NCBI RefSeq assembly: GCF_024169655.1
Contig: NZ_JALJWV010000001.1
Span: forward strand, 4,818,001-4,882,000
Reading direction: 5' to 3'
Source of the DNA: Pseudomonas marginalis
GTDB taxonomy: Bacteria; Pseudomonadota; Gammaproteobacteria; Pseudomonadales; Pseudomonadaceae
DNA: 64,000 nt
This document shows, piece after piece, positions 25,845 to 34,940 of the stretch; within the stretch, counting starts at the first letter, position 1, and every line of letters starts with the position of its first letter. The position numbers were made by a program, and so were the translations under genes. The notes under the pieces were generated by a model. That model made no database searches. It was not told the origin of the DNA and saw only the letters and a program-made list of their open reading frames with translations.

Positions 25845-26819
25845 TCAGGTACTGAAGAGTCCGGCCATTGCCTTCAAGCGCTTCTTGTACACCCGCCGCG
25901 CCTCCAACGCCTGCTCCAGGCTGACCGCGACAAACCCCGCCCGCTGGTTCGGCTGCATCTGCCCGATCAAGTCCAGGTCCGCACTGATCACCGTGCCGAT
26001 CATCGCGTAGCCACCGCCCGACACCGCGTCCCGATGCAGCACAATCGGCTCCAGCCCGGCCGGCACCTGGATCGAGCCGATCGGGTAGCAACTGTCGACG
26101 ATGTTCGACGGATCGGACCCCGCACCAAATGGCTGCTCCCGTGGCTGAAAGCTCAATGCACTGCCGCCCTTGAAGCGATAGCCGATACGGTCCGCCTCGG
26201 AACCCACCGTCCACGGCTCGGCAAAAAAGCTGCTTTTGGCCGCCGCCGTCAGGCGTTCGTAATACAGGCCGGGCACCACGCGCAAGGTCACATCGCCGCC
26301 AACTGAACGGCGCAAGGCCATCGGTAAACTGTTGCCCGCCCGCCCCTGCCCAGTGGGCTCGCCGATAGGCAGCTCATCCCCCGCCTGCAAGCGCCGCCCG
26401 TGAAAACCGCCGAGTGCGCCGAGGGTGTAGGTCGAGCGACTGCCGAGCACCAACGGCACGTCGATGCCGCCGGCGACCGCCAGATAAGCGCGCGCACCAG
26501 CCTTGGGAAATTCAAAGCGCAACACCTGCCCGGCGCGCACGTGGAACGCGGTGTCCTGGTGGACCACTTCACCGTCCAGGTGCGGCGACATCAAGGCGCC
26601 GCTGAGTGCGACCAAGGCGTCCGCTTGAAATTCCAGCTCGGGGCCGATCAGCGTGCATTCCAGGCCGGCCGCGCCCGGCGGGTTGCCCACCAAATGGTTG
26701 GCCGCGCTCAGCGCGTACTGGTCCAACGCGCCCGATGGCGGAATGCCCAAGTGGTAGTAGCCTTCGCGGCCAAGATCCTGCACGGAGGTGGCGAGGCCGG
26801 GTTTGAGCACCTTGATCAT
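25845..26819 (-). CDS. pxpC: 5-oxoprolinase subunit PxpC
   Basis: A 324-residue biotin-dependent carboxyltransferase-like subunit (also KipA). Together with PxpA and PxpB it hydrolyses 5-oxoproline to glutamate using ATP. Family features are VLKPGLATSVQDLGREGYYHLGIPPSGALDQYAL near the start and GSQADRIGYR-like VGSEADRIGYRFKG. The start at 26819 overlaps the pxpB stop by four bases (ATGA), so the longer in-frame reading is rejected. Confidence 0.92.
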   Translation of the reverse strand: MIKVLKPGLATSVQDLGREGYYHLGIPPSGALDQYALSAANHLVGNPPGAAGLECTLIGPELEFQADALVALSGALMSPHLDGEVVHQDTAFHVRAGQVLRFEFPKAGARAYLAVAGGIDVPLVLGSRSTYTLGALGGFHGRRLQAGDELPIGEPTGQGRAGNSLPMALRRSVGGDVTLRVVPGLYYERLTAAAKSSFFAEPWTVGSEADRIGYRFKGGSALSFQPREQPFGAGSDPSNIVDSCYPIGSIQVPAGLEPIVLHRDAVSGGGYAMIGTVISADLDLIGQMQPNQRAGFVAVSLEQALEARRVYKKRLKAMAGLFST

Positions 26820-27694
26820 GCCAGCGCCTCCTGCAGGGTTTTCGGGTAGCCGATGGGGTCGGCGAGAAACGCATCCAGGGAAAATTCCAGCGGGCGGATG
26901 CGCAGGTCGAAACATCCTGCGTCGACCTCGGCGACGGCCAGGTCGTAGGCCGCACGGTCAATCGGTTTGAACTGCACAATGTCGCCCGGCCGGAAGAACA
27001 CCATGTGGTCCTTGAGGTAGGCCAACTGCTGCGCCGGGTCGTAGATCGGGGCCGGGGTGACGCCGAACATCTGGTAGCCACCGGCGCCGCGCACCGAGTA
27101 GATACAACCAAAGCAGCCGCCATGGCCGAGGGTCAGTTTCGGCGTGTCGGTGCGCGGGCGCAGGTACTTGGGCACCTGCAACTGCCGTTCGCGCTCGACC
27201 ATCTGGAACATGAACGGCAAGCCCGCGACAAAGCCGACCATCGACACAAACCACGGTGCGCCACTGTGGGCCGCGATGAAGGCGTCGACATCGGCCAGGC
27301 CGTTGATCCGCGCTGCGTATTCCAGGTCGGTGCCGCTGGGGTCTTGATGGCGGTCGCGAAAGCGCATCAGGGTCTCGTGGGTCCAGGGGTCGTTGTAGAG
27401 CACCGGGATTTCGATGATGCGCGTGTGCAAGGTGCGTTCGGCCACGGCCTGGGCTTCGGCGCTTTGCACCGCGTCGAGCAGCACATGGGGCGCAATGCGG
27501 TCCGGGTCGAAGCGGATCTGGAAGGAGGCGTTGGCCAGGCACACATCCAGCACACCGTCCAACGCCAGGCGTTCCACGGCGCGGGTCACCGCCATGCCTT
27601 TGAAAAAGGCCTGCAGGGACATGCTGTCGCTGACCTCGGCGAACAGGTGTTCATCGGCGCCGAAGCTATAGCGGATGGGGGACGTTTCAGCCAT
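26816..27694 (-). CDS. pxpB: 5-oxoprolinase subunit PxpB
   Basis: A 292-residue carboxyltransferase domain subunit (KipI-like). Typical stretches are IRYSFGADEHLFAEV, EIPVLYND, LPFMFQMV and LGHGGCFGCIYSVRGAGGYQMFGVTPAPIYDP. It is translationally coupled to pxpC and lies 56 bases after pxpA, forming the operon pxpA-pxpB-pxpC. PxpB is about 70 residues longer than the E. coli counterpart. Confidence 0.92.
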   Translation of the reverse strand: MAETSPIRYSFGADEHLFAEVSDSMSLQAFFKGMAVTRAVERLALDGVLDVCLANASFQIRFDPDRIAPHVLLDAVQSAEAQAVAERTLHTRIIEIPVLYNDPWTHETLMRFRDRHQDPSGTDLEYAARINGLADVDAFIAAHSGAPWFVSMVGFVAGLPFMFQMVERERQLQVPKYLRPRTDTPKLTLGHGGCFGCIYSVRGAGGYQMFGVTPAPIYDPAQQLAYLKDHMVFFRPGDIVQFKPIDRAAYDLAVAEVDAGCFDLRIRPLEFSLDAFLADPIGYPKTLQEALA

Positions 27695-27750
27695 GTCTGT
27701 TCCTCTTGGAATCGTTATAGAAAGGCAGGCAAAAAAGTGTCGGTTCGATC

Positions 27751-28509
27751 TTATTTGGGTGTTCTGACCACAATGCCCGCTTGGTCCAGGGCTTCACGGG
27801 TCGCTTCGACCAATTCCAGGGCGCCGGGGGTGTCGCTGTGCAGGCAGATGGAATCGAATTCGATAAACAGGTCTTCGCCTTCTACGGTGCGTACAAGACC
27901 CGTCTGACAAGCCCGTAGGACCCGCGCCGCGACGGTGGCAGGGTCCAGCGCGCGCACTGTGCGGGTGAACACGATGGAGCCGCTCAGGTCGTACTCGCGG
28001 TCGGCGTAAAACTCGCGCACCACCGGCTGCCCCAGTTCCTTGGCAATGCGCCAGATCACCGAGTTGGGCATGCAGTACAGCAACAGCGTCGGCTCGATGA
28101 CTTGCAGGTTTTGCACCAACAGCCGCGCGGCGTCTTCATCGCGGGCCAGGTGCATGTAGAGCGCGCCGTGGGGCTTGATGTGTTGCAGGGGCACGCCCTG
28201 GGCGCGGGCGATTTCGCGCAGGGCGCCGAGCTGGTAGAGCATGTCGTCCACCAGTTCCTGGGCCGGCGCGTGAATATGGCGGCGACCGAAGCCCACCAGG
28301 TCACGAAAGCCCGGATGAGCGCCGATGGCGACCCCCAGTTGCTTGGCGCGTGCGACGGTGCGGCGCATGGTGCCGGGATCGCCGGCGTGGAAGCCGGTGG
28401 CGATATTGGCCGAGCTGATATAGGCCATCAGCTCCGAATCGACGCCATCGCCGATGGTCCAGGGGCCGAATCCTTCGCCCATGTCTGAATTGAAATCCAC
28501 TGCCCGCAT
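27751..28509 (-). CDS. pxpA: 5-oxoprolinase subunit PxpA (LamB/YcsF family)
   Basis: A 252-residue LamB/YcsF protein. Signatures are DFNSDMGEGFG at the N-terminus, NIATGFHAGDP, GAHPGFRDLVGFGRR and HIKPHGALYMHL. It is the first gene of the pxp operon. The ATG at 28509 has GGAG 9 bases upstream; a TTG six codons earlier is less likely. Confidence 0.93.
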   Translation of the reverse strand: MRAVDFNSDMGEGFGPWTIGDGVDSELMAYISSANIATGFHAGDPGTMRRTVARAKQLGVAIGAHPGFRDLVGFGRRHIHAPAQELVDDMLYQLGALREIARAQGVPLQHIKPHGALYMHLARDEDAARLLVQNLQVIEPTLLLYCMPNSVIWRIAKELGQPVVREFYADREYDLSGSIVFTRTVRALDPATVAARVLRACQTGLVRTVEGEDLFIEFDSICLHSDTPGALELVEATREALDQAGIVVRTPK

Positions 28510-28570
28510 GAAAAGGCGCTCCGCCAAAGGTGATGCTGAAAAGTAGGCTGCGGCTTGACCCCTTGGGAAG

Positions 28571-28595
28571 ATCTATTATCAGATGACCTATCTTC
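28571..28595. promoter_or_regulatory. Candidate LysR box in the pxpA/LysR spacer
   Basis: ATCT-N6-AGAT (28571-28584) runs into AGAT-N5-ATCT, giving overlapping dyads in the short spacer between pxpA and its divergent LysR gene. The position fits, but the match is short. Confidence 0.4.
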
Positions 28596-28613
28596 TGAAA
28601 AACAGATATCGCC

Positions 28614-29531
28614 ATGTCGCTGACCTTGCGCCAAATCCGCTACTTCGTCGCCACCGCCGAGATCGGCCAGATTTCCCAGGCAGCGATTCACCTGAACATC
28701 TCCCAGTCGGCCGTGACCACAGCGATCAAAGAACTGGAGGCGATGCTCGGCGTGCAGTTGTTCGTGCGCACCGCGCAGGGCATGAACCTGACCGACGCCG
28801 GGCGGCACTTTCTCAACCGCGCCTATGTGATCGTGCGCAGTGTCGACGACGCGCTGAACAGCCCGCTGCCTGACTACCGCGCCAGCGGCGTGCTGCGGGT
28901 CGCCGCCAGCTACACGGTGCTCGGTTACTTCCTGCCGCACCACCTGCAGCGCATGGAACACTGGCACCCGGATGTGACCATCGAGGTGTTCGAGCAGGAG
29001 CGCCAGGCCATCGAACACGGCCTGCTCGACGGCCAGTTCGACATGGCCGTGGTGCTCACCGCCAACCTCACTCACCCGGACATCGTCTCGGAAATTCTCT
29101 TCAACTCCGAACGCCGCCTGTGGCTGCCCAGCCATCACCCGTTGTGTGAACGCGGCGCCGTCAGCCTGGCGGATGTGGCCCGCGAGCCCTACATCCTGCT
29201 GACCGTCGATGAGGCCGAACACAGTGCCATGCGCTACTGGGAACAGGCCGGGCAAACGCCCCAGGTGCGGCTGCGCACCAGTTCGGTGGAAGCGGTGCGC
29301 AGCATGGTCGCCAATGGCAGCGGCGTGGCGATCCTGTCGGACCTGGTGCATCGGCCCTGGTCCCTGGAAGGCAAGCGCATCGAAACCCTGACCGTGACCG
29401 ACCCGGTGACGCCCATGAGCGTCGGCCTGGCCTGGCACCGCGAGCGCGCATTCACCCCGGCGATGCAGGCGTTCCGGGACTACTTCCACGACGCCTTCCT
29501 GGCCCCGCAGCAGTTGTCGGCACGGCGTTAG
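28614..29531 (+). CDS. LysR-family regulator of the pxp operon
   Basis: A 305-residue LysR regulator (MSLTLRQIRYFVATAEIGQISQAAIHLNISQSAVTTAIKELEAMLGVQLF) with a substrate-binding C-terminal domain. It is divergent from pxpA with a 104-base spacer, which points to control of 5-oxoproline use. Its stop overlaps the convergent LysR gene by four bases. Confidence 0.88.
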   Translation: MSLTLRQIRYFVATAEIGQISQAAIHLNISQSAVTTAIKELEAMLGVQLFVRTAQGMNLTDAGRHFLNRAYVIVRSVDDALNSPLPDYRASGVLRVAASYTVLGYFLPHHLQRMEHWHPDVTIEVFEQERQAIEHGLLDGQFDMAVVLTANLTHPDIVSEILFNSERRLWLPSHHPLCERGAVSLADVAREPYILLTVDEAEHSAMRYWEQAGQTPQVRLRTSSVEAVRSMVANGSGVAILSDLVHRPWSLEGKRIETLTVTDPVTPMSVGLAWHRERAFTPAMQAFRDYFHDAFLAPQQLSARR

Positions 29532-30424
29532 AGCTGGGCTTGCAGCGTCGCGGCCAACCAGTCCATGAACACCCGCACCCGCAGCGGTAAATGGCGCTGC
29601 CCGGCGTAGAGCAGGGACACGTCCAACGGCGGCGCCGGGTATTCCGGCAGGACCGCCACCAGTTCGCCACTAGCCAACTGATCGCCAATGCCCAGCGCCG
29701 GCACCTGGATGATCCCGAAGCCGCCCAGGCAAGCCGACTTGTAGGCATCGGTGCTGTTGACCGTGACCCGCCCGGCCATGGGCAGGCGCTGCACCTTGTT
29801 GCCCTGCAGGTATTCGAACCCCGCCGAGCGCGAACCCAGCGGGCGCACGTAATGCACCAAATGGTGATCGGCCAGGTCTGCCAGGGTCTGCGGCACGCCA
29901 TAGCGCTGCAGGTAGCCGGCGCTCACGCAGTTGATCATCGGCATGCTGCACAACAACCGCGCGACCACCGACTGGTCTGGCTGCGCACCGACGCGCAGCA
30001 CGCAATCGAACCCCTCGGCCAGCAGGTCGACCTGACGGTCGGTGGTGCTGATTTCCAGCTCGATCAACGGGTGCGCGTCCATGAAGTGCGGCAGGCGCGG
30101 CAGGATCAAATCCCGCGCCATCATGGTCGGCAGGTCCACCCGAATGCGCCCGGTCAGTTGTGTTTCGTCCTGACGAAACAAGCCTTCCAGTTCCTCCATA
30201 TGCGCGAGCAAGTCCTTGCTACGCTCATACAGCACGCGACCGTCCTGGGTCGCCTGCACCTTGCGCGTGGTGCGCTGCAACAGGCGCGCGCCGAGCAGTT
30301 CTTCCAGCGCCTGCACATGCTCGGACACGGTGGAACGCGGCAGGCCCAGGCTCTCGCCGGCGCGGGTAAAACTCGACAATTCGGTGACGCGCACGAAGGT
30401 GCGCAGCAACTCCAGTTTGTTCAT
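29528..30424 (-). CDS. LysR-family regulator
   Basis: A 298-residue LysR protein: LLRTFVRVTELSSFTRAGESLGLPRSTVSEHVQALEELLGARLLQRT, then an effector domain with the IRVDLPTMMARDLILPRLPHF start typical of the CrgA/AaeR-like branch. It is divergent from the SDR gene with a 105-base spacer and probably regulates it. Confidence 0.88.
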   Translation of the reverse strand: MNKLELLRTFVRVTELSSFTRAGESLGLPRSTVSEHVQALEELLGARLLQRTTRKVQATQDGRVLYERSKDLLAHMEELEGLFRQDETQLTGRIRVDLPTMMARDLILPRLPHFMDAHPLIELEISTTDRQVDLLAEGFDCVLRVGAQPDQSVVARLLCSMPMINCVSAGYLQRYGVPQTLADLADHHLVHYVRPLGSRSAGFEYLQGNKVQRLPMAGRVTVNSTDAYKSACLGGFGIIQVPALGIGDQLASGELVAVLPEYPAPPLDVSLLYAGQRHLPLRVRVFMDWLAATLQAQL

Positions 30425-30529
30425 GGGATTGTTCGCCTTATCCGGCCAGTGATTTCGCTTTACCGCTGTTTATCACGTTACAGGCGGACAAATACACTCA
30501 TTCCCTCGATCACCTCAGAGGACTGCACC

Positions 30530-31288
30530 ATGACCCGTAAAATCGCACTGATCACCGGCGCCAGCCGCGGCCTGGGTAGAAGCGCCGCGTTGCGTCTGGC
30601 CGCCCAAGGCGTGGATATCATCGGCACTTACCACAGCCAGGCGGATGAGGCCCAGGCGGTGGTCGCGCAGATCGAACAATGGGGCGGCCGCGCCGCCATG
30701 CTGCAACTGGATGTGAGCCAGAGCGCGAGCTTCGACGCGTTCGTCGAGGAAGTGGCCGGCGTGCTCAAGCGTGTTTTCGCACGGGATGACTTCGACTTTC
30801 TGATCAACAACGCCGGCATCGGCATCCACGCCAGCTTTGCCGAAACCAGCGAAGCGCAGTTCGACCAACTGGTCGCGATTCAATTCAAAGGCCCGTTTTT
30901 CCTGACCCAGAAACTGCTGCCGCTGATCCGTGACGGTGGCCGCATCCTCAATATTTCCAGCGGCCTCGCCCGTTTCAGCCTGCCCGGCTATGCCGCGTAT
31001 GCGGCGATGAAAGGCGCCATGGAAGTGCTGACCCGCTACCAGGCCAAAGAGCTCGGCGCGCGCGGTATCAGCGTGAATATCCTCGCGCCGGGCGCCATCG
31101 AAACCGACTTCGGCGGCGGTGCCGTGCGCGACAACGCCAACCTCAACGCGATGGTCGCCAATAACACCGCCCTGGGCCGCGCCGGGTTACCGGATGATAT
31201 CGGCGGGGCCATTGCCAGCCTGCTGGCGGACGGTAGCCACTGGATCACCGGCCAGCGGATCGAGGCGTCGGGCGGCATGTTTCTGTAA
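30530..31288 (+). CDS. Short-chain dehydrogenase/reductase
   Basis: A 252-residue classical SDR using NAD(P). Cofactor motif TGASRGLGRSAAL, structural NNAG, catalytic Ser in ISSGLARFS and YxxxK in YAAYAAMKGAM are all present, and the C-terminus has the usual GQRIEASGGMFL. AGAGGA precedes the ATG at 30530. The substrate is unknown. Its last 102 bases overlap the convergent PACE gene. Confidence 0.9.
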   Translation: MTRKIALITGASRGLGRSAALRLAAQGVDIIGTYHSQADEAQAVVAQIEQWGGRAAMLQLDVSQSASFDAFVEEVAGVLKRVFARDDFDFLINNAGIGIHASFAETSEAQFDQLVAIQFKGPFFLTQKLLPLIRDGGRILNISSGLARFSLPGYAAYAAMKGAMEVLTRYQAKELGARGISVNILAPGAIETDFGGGAVRDNANLNAMVANNTALGRAGLPDDIGGAIASLLADGSHWITGQRIEASGGMFL

Positions 31289-31699
31289 GAGCTTTTCGCG
31301 CATCACGTCGTAGCCCCAGTGGTACACGTAGGTGTACGGCAGAAAAAACAGCAACACGCCGATATCGAGGATAAACGCCTGCAGCAGGCTGATGTTCAGC
31401 CACGCGGCAATCAACGGCACGCACACCAGGACCAGCCCGCCTTCAAACAGTAAGGCGTGCAGCACCCGGGTCCAGCCGTTGTTGGCCAGTTGCAGGCGTG
31501 CCTTGAGGCGGTCGAACAGGCCGTTGAAAATCACGTTCCAGGTCAGCGCCATCAGGCTGATCGCCAGGGTGACCATGCCCATTTCCAGGGCGGGCTTGTC
31601 CATGATCCACGCCAGCAACGGCGTGCAGATCAACAACGCCAGGGCCTCGAAACCGATGGCCTGGCACACGCGTTCAGTAATCGACTTGGTAGGGTTCAT
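31187..31699 (-). CDS. PACE-family (AceI-like) efflux protein
   Basis: A 170-residue protein with four membrane helices in two bacterial-transmembrane-pair repeats (ERVCQAIGFEALALLICTPL; MALTWNVIFNGLFD; RVLHALLFEGGLVLVCVPLIAAWL; YTYVYHWGYDVMREK). PACE proteins export biocides such as chlorhexidine, and natural substrates may be short diamines. The usual length is about 145 residues; the extra 35-residue tail is read antisense through the end of the SDR gene. It is divergent from the next LysR gene. Confidence 0.85.
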   Translation of the reverse strand: MNPTKSITERVCQAIGFEALALLICTPLLAWIMDKPALEMGMVTLAISLMALTWNVIFNGLFDRLKARLQLANNGWTRVLHALLFEGGLVLVCVPLIAAWLNISLLQAFILDIGVLLFFLPYTYVYHWGYDVMREKLLQKHAARRLDPLAGDPVATVRQQAGNGPADIIR

Positions 31700-31787
31700 G
31701 ACCCGGCTCCGTGAGTGACTGTGGTTGCCATCATTGCGCTTTGTATCGATACTTCATAATCAATAACCATCGATCAAGGCGATAGTC

Positions 31788-32642
31788 ATGGCCTCCCATG
31801 AAGTGCTCCAGGCCTTTGTTCAGGCCGCGACCCAAGGCTCGTTTTCGGCGGCGGCGCGCAAGTTGGGCAAGAGCCAATCCACCGTCAGCGCGGCGGTGGC
31901 GAGCCTGGAGATTGACCTCGATGTGCTGCTGTTCGACCGCAGCAGCCGCAAGCCAACGCTGACCGCCGCCGGCCATGTGCTGCTGCAACGCGCCGAGCAG
32001 GTGCTGGAGGCGAGCAGTCGGCTGGAATTGGCGGCGAGCCAGCTATCCCAGGGGTTGGAGCCGAAGCTGAGTATCGCCATGTCCGATACTTACCAGTCCG
32101 ACCGATTCGAGATCGCCCTCAGTGCCTTTGAACAGCGCTACCCGGACCTGGAACTGGAATGTTTGATCGCCGAATGCGATGACTTGATCGCCCTGGTGCA
32201 AAGCGGCCGGGCGCAGATCGCGTTTATCGAGAAGCAGGAAACCTATCCGCCGGACCTGACCTGTTCACCGGTTGAAGAACGCACGGAAATCGCGCTGTTC
32301 GTCTCGCCCAAACACCCGTTGGCGCAGCAGGACAACATCAGCGTCCAGGCCTTGCAACAACACCGGGAACTGCGCCTGGCGAGCATCATCAACCCCAACG
32401 AAACCCGGGCAGCCGGACGGGTGTGGTCGGCGCCCAGTTATCTGATGCTGATGGAGATGGCGCAGTTGGGGTTTGGCTGGGCGCCGATTCCGCGCTGGCT
32501 GGTGGAGCGTTTTGGCGGTGGCCAGTTGGTCGAACTCAAGGCGCGCAGTTGGCCGCGCTCGGTGGCGGTGGATGCGCTGTGGTCGCGGCAGCATCCGCCG
32601 GGGCCGGCGGGGAGTTGGTTGTTGGGCAAGATGCTCGACTGA
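31788..32642 (+). CDS. LysR-family regulator, likely of the PACE gene
   Basis: A 284-residue LysR regulator (HEVLQAFVQAATQGSFSAAARKLGKSQSTVSAAVASLEIDLDVLLFDR). The 88-base spacer to the divergent PACE gene contains two ATCGAT words, at 31745 and 31769, 24 bases apart. Divergent LysR-PACE pairs are common in Proteobacteria. Confidence 0.88.
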   Translation: MASHEVLQAFVQAATQGSFSAAARKLGKSQSTVSAAVASLEIDLDVLLFDRSSRKPTLTAAGHVLLQRAEQVLEASSRLELAASQLSQGLEPKLSIAMSDTYQSDRFEIALSAFEQRYPDLELECLIAECDDLIALVQSGRAQIAFIEKQETYPPDLTCSPVEERTEIALFVSPKHPLAQQDNISVQALQQHRELRLASIINPNETRAAGRVWSAPSYLMLMEMAQLGFGWAPIPRWLVERFGGGQLVELKARSWPRSVAVDALWSRQHPPGPAGSWLLGKMLD

Positions 32643-32843
32643 GCCCGTCCAGGCCATGCCGATCAAACGGTGGGAGGGCTGTGGATAATTGCGGCGCGTC
32701 GGTGCCAGCAGGTGCCATTCGCGGATCACCACTCCCGCACGTTCCGCCGCCAGTGACTGCGGCAAACACCCCACTGAAAACCCATTTCGCACGGTGCAAA
32801 CCCGATAGACTGCGCCCTTCTTTGCAGCCGTTCGGACACTCCG

Positions 32844-33353
32844 ATGCAAACCCGCCTTGTCGCCTACGAGGCGCTGAATGCTGTGCAAATGCAGCAAGTC
32901 GGCGCCATCGAAGTTCACCCTGAGCAGTTGCCGTTTTGCGGCGACATGTATTGCGCACTCAACACCCTGCTGGTCAACCCAAGCCCCGGCATCAAGGGCT
33001 TCGTGCTGCTGGCCGACGATATTCCCGTGGCCTTCCTTCTGCTCAAGCGCCCGCCGTGCCTGCCCCATTGGGCCGATGCACACAGCGCCACGTTGCACGC
33101 GTTACAGGTGGACCGAACCCAGCAGGGCCGGGGATTTGGCAAAGCCTGCTTGCAGGCGCTACCCGAGGCCGCGCTTCAGGCCTGGCCGCAGATCAAGGCG
33201 CTGGAGTTGTCGGTGGACACCCACAACGTCGCGGCGATGGGCTTGTACCTCGGGCTTGGCTGGGTGGATCGCGGGGAGGCGTATAAGGCGCGGGTTGGGT
33301 ATGAGCGCAGGTTGAGTTGGGGGTTTGGTCGGGATGGTCTTGACACACCTTAA
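32844..33353 (+). CDS. GNAT-family N-acetyltransferase
   Basis: A 169-residue acetyltransferase. The acetyl-CoA-binding motif A is LQVDRTQQGRGFGKACLQAL, followed by the usual N-V-A-A-M-G-L-Y-L-G-L-G-W. The substrate is unknown. The end of the gene contains the likely -35 (TTGACA) of the hipBA promoter downstream. Confidence 0.85.
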   Translation: MQTRLVAYEALNAVQMQQVGAIEVHPEQLPFCGDMYCALNTLLVNPSPGIKGFVLLADDIPVAFLLLKRPPCLPHWADAHSATLHALQVDRTQQGRGFGKACLQALPEAALQAWPQIKALELSVDTHNVAAMGLYLGLGWVDRGEAYKARVGYERRLSWGFGRDGLDTP

Positions 33354-33403
33354 ATGTAACGTATACATAACCTATCAAATCTAAAGTAATGAATACGCTA
33401 CAT
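33340..33403 (+). promoter_or_regulatory. hipBA promoter and inverted operator pair
   Basis: TTGACA (33340-33345) and TATACA (33362-33367), 16 bases apart, make a good sigma-70 promoter. ATGTAACGTATACATA (33354-33369) and, in inverted orientation, AATGAATACGCTACAT (33388-33403) match at 13 of 16 positions and flank the start region. The first covers the -10 and the second overlaps the hipB ATG, so binding of the antitoxin would block transcription. Confidence 0.75.
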
Positions 33404-33656
33404 GGACATTTCAGTTATCACCCAACGACTCGGCAAACAAATCCGCTCCATGCGCCTCAATCGTGGCTATAAACAGGTGGACCTGGCAAAGCTGTCGGGA
33501 ATTACCCGGCAAAAACTGATTGAAATCGAAAAAGGCAGCCTCTCGGTTTCCATCAATGCCTATGCCCGTGTGATTGCGGCGTTGGGCAGCGAGATCAAAT
33601 TAGTGCCCGTGACCATGCCGACCTTGGAGGAACTGGAGGACTTGTTCAATGAATAG
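33402..33656 (+). CDS. hipB: HipB-like XRE antitoxin
   Basis: An 84-residue HTH protein (QIRSMRLNRGYKQVDLAKLSGITRQKLIEIEKGSLSVSINAYARVIAALGSEI) of the HipB class. It should neutralise the adjacent HipA-like kinase and repress the shared promoter. Its stop overlaps the hipA start by eight bases, the usual coupled arrangement. Confidence 0.88.
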   Translation: MDISVITQRLGKQIRSMRLNRGYKQVDLAKLSGITRQKLIEIEKGSLSVSINAYARVIAALGSEIKLVPVTMPTLEELEDLFNE

Positions 33657-34857
33657 CCCCACTCTGCGCGTTCATACCCCTCAAGGCGAGAGTGGAAGCG
33701 TGCGGGTAAGCGCCGACGACTATCTGTTCCGATACAGCGACAAAGCAAAGGCACAAAGCGCAATAAGCCTCTCGATGCCCGTTCGCGTGGATGAGTATCG
33801 TCGTAGAGACTTGCACCCCATCTTCCAGATGAATCTGCCGGAAGGTTACGTGCTTGAGCAGTTGCGCAATCGTCTCGCCAAGACGGTGAAAGTCGACCCA
33901 ATGTTGCTGCTTGCGTTGTCAGGTAGCAGCGCACCCATTGGCCGGGTTTTCGTCTGCTCGGATCAAGTGAGCGAGTTGATCCAACGTAACAGCCCTCCTT
34001 CGAGTGGCGAGAACCTCGACGAGATTCTCGCCTGGGACGGCACGGAAGATCTGTTCGCTGACCTGGTGGATCGCTACATCTTGCGAGCAGGCATTTCTGG
34101 CGTACAACCCAAAGTACTGGTGCCCGAAAAACGTCAAACGCCCGAGCAGAGAGTCACCTCGAAAACCAATGACCTGATTATCAAGAGCGGGCGCGACGAG
34201 TTTCCGGGGTTGGCCATCAATGAGTACCTGTGCATGTCCATCGCCAGGGATGCAGGCATACCCACACCACCGTTTTACCTGTCGCAGAACCAGAAACTCT
34301 TCATCATGCGACGCTTTGATCGGGACGAGCAGCTCAACCCACTGGGCTTCGAAGATATGACCACGCTGATGGGCCTGTCTGCCGAGCAAAAATACACCAA
34401 GAGCTACGGCGCTATGGCCAAGGCTGTGCGTGTCTTCTGTTCACCTGCCCATCAACGCAGCTCGCTCGACCAATTATTCGACAGCGTGGCGCTCAGTTGC
34501 ATAGTGGGCAACGGTGATGCGCATCTGAAGAATTTCGGCGTGCTCTACAACGACCCGGTCAACGCCGATACACGGCTAGCACCGGCTTACGACATTGTGA
34601 ATACCACGGCGTACATTCCCGACGACACGCTCGCATTGGACATGGTCGGCAACAAGTCCTTTTTCGCTTCACGTCTGGGCATCCTCGAGTTTGCAAGAAC
34701 CTGCGAAGTCGAAAAGCCTGAAGAACGTATTCAAGCACTGCTGCAAACCCTTGAGATCGTGCTTAAGCGTGAAGACGATTACTGCCGATTAGCACCTGAT
34801 GTTGCGAAAGCCATACGGCAATCCTCTCAGGGCTACCAACTGAGTTTTGGCGGTTGA
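33649..34857 (+). CDS. hipA: HipA-like serine/threonine kinase toxin
   Basis: A 402-residue type II toxin kinase. HipA proteins phosphorylate an aminoacyl-tRNA synthetase and cause growth arrest. Present are the N-terminal couple domain (ISLSMPVRVDEYRR, IFQMNLPEGYV), the GISGVQPK stretch, ATP-site lysine in LIIKSG, catalytic GNGDAHLKNFG and metal-binding PAYDIVNT. The full-length kinase looks intact, so toxicity is plausible. Confidence 0.88.
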   Translation: MNSPTLRVHTPQGESGSVRVSADDYLFRYSDKAKAQSAISLSMPVRVDEYRRRDLHPIFQMNLPEGYVLEQLRNRLAKTVKVDPMLLLALSGSSAPIGRVFVCSDQVSELIQRNSPPSSGENLDEILAWDGTEDLFADLVDRYILRAGISGVQPKVLVPEKRQTPEQRVTSKTNDLIIKSGRDEFPGLAINEYLCMSIARDAGIPTPPFYLSQNQKLFIMRRFDRDEQLNPLGFEDMTTLMGLSAEQKYTKSYGAMAKAVRVFCSPAHQRSSLDQLFDSVALSCIVGNGDAHLKNFGVLYNDPVNADTRLAPAYDIVNTTAYIPDDTLALDMVGNKSFFASRLGILEFARTCEVEKPEERIQALLQTLEIVLKREDDYCRLAPDVAKAIRQSSQGYQLSFGG

Positions 34858-34940
34858 ACACAACCTTCGTCATTCGCGATTGCAGCCCCTCGCAGGAGCG
34901 AGCGACGCCAGGTTCTTGCTCGCGCCTAAAGTGGGAGCCC

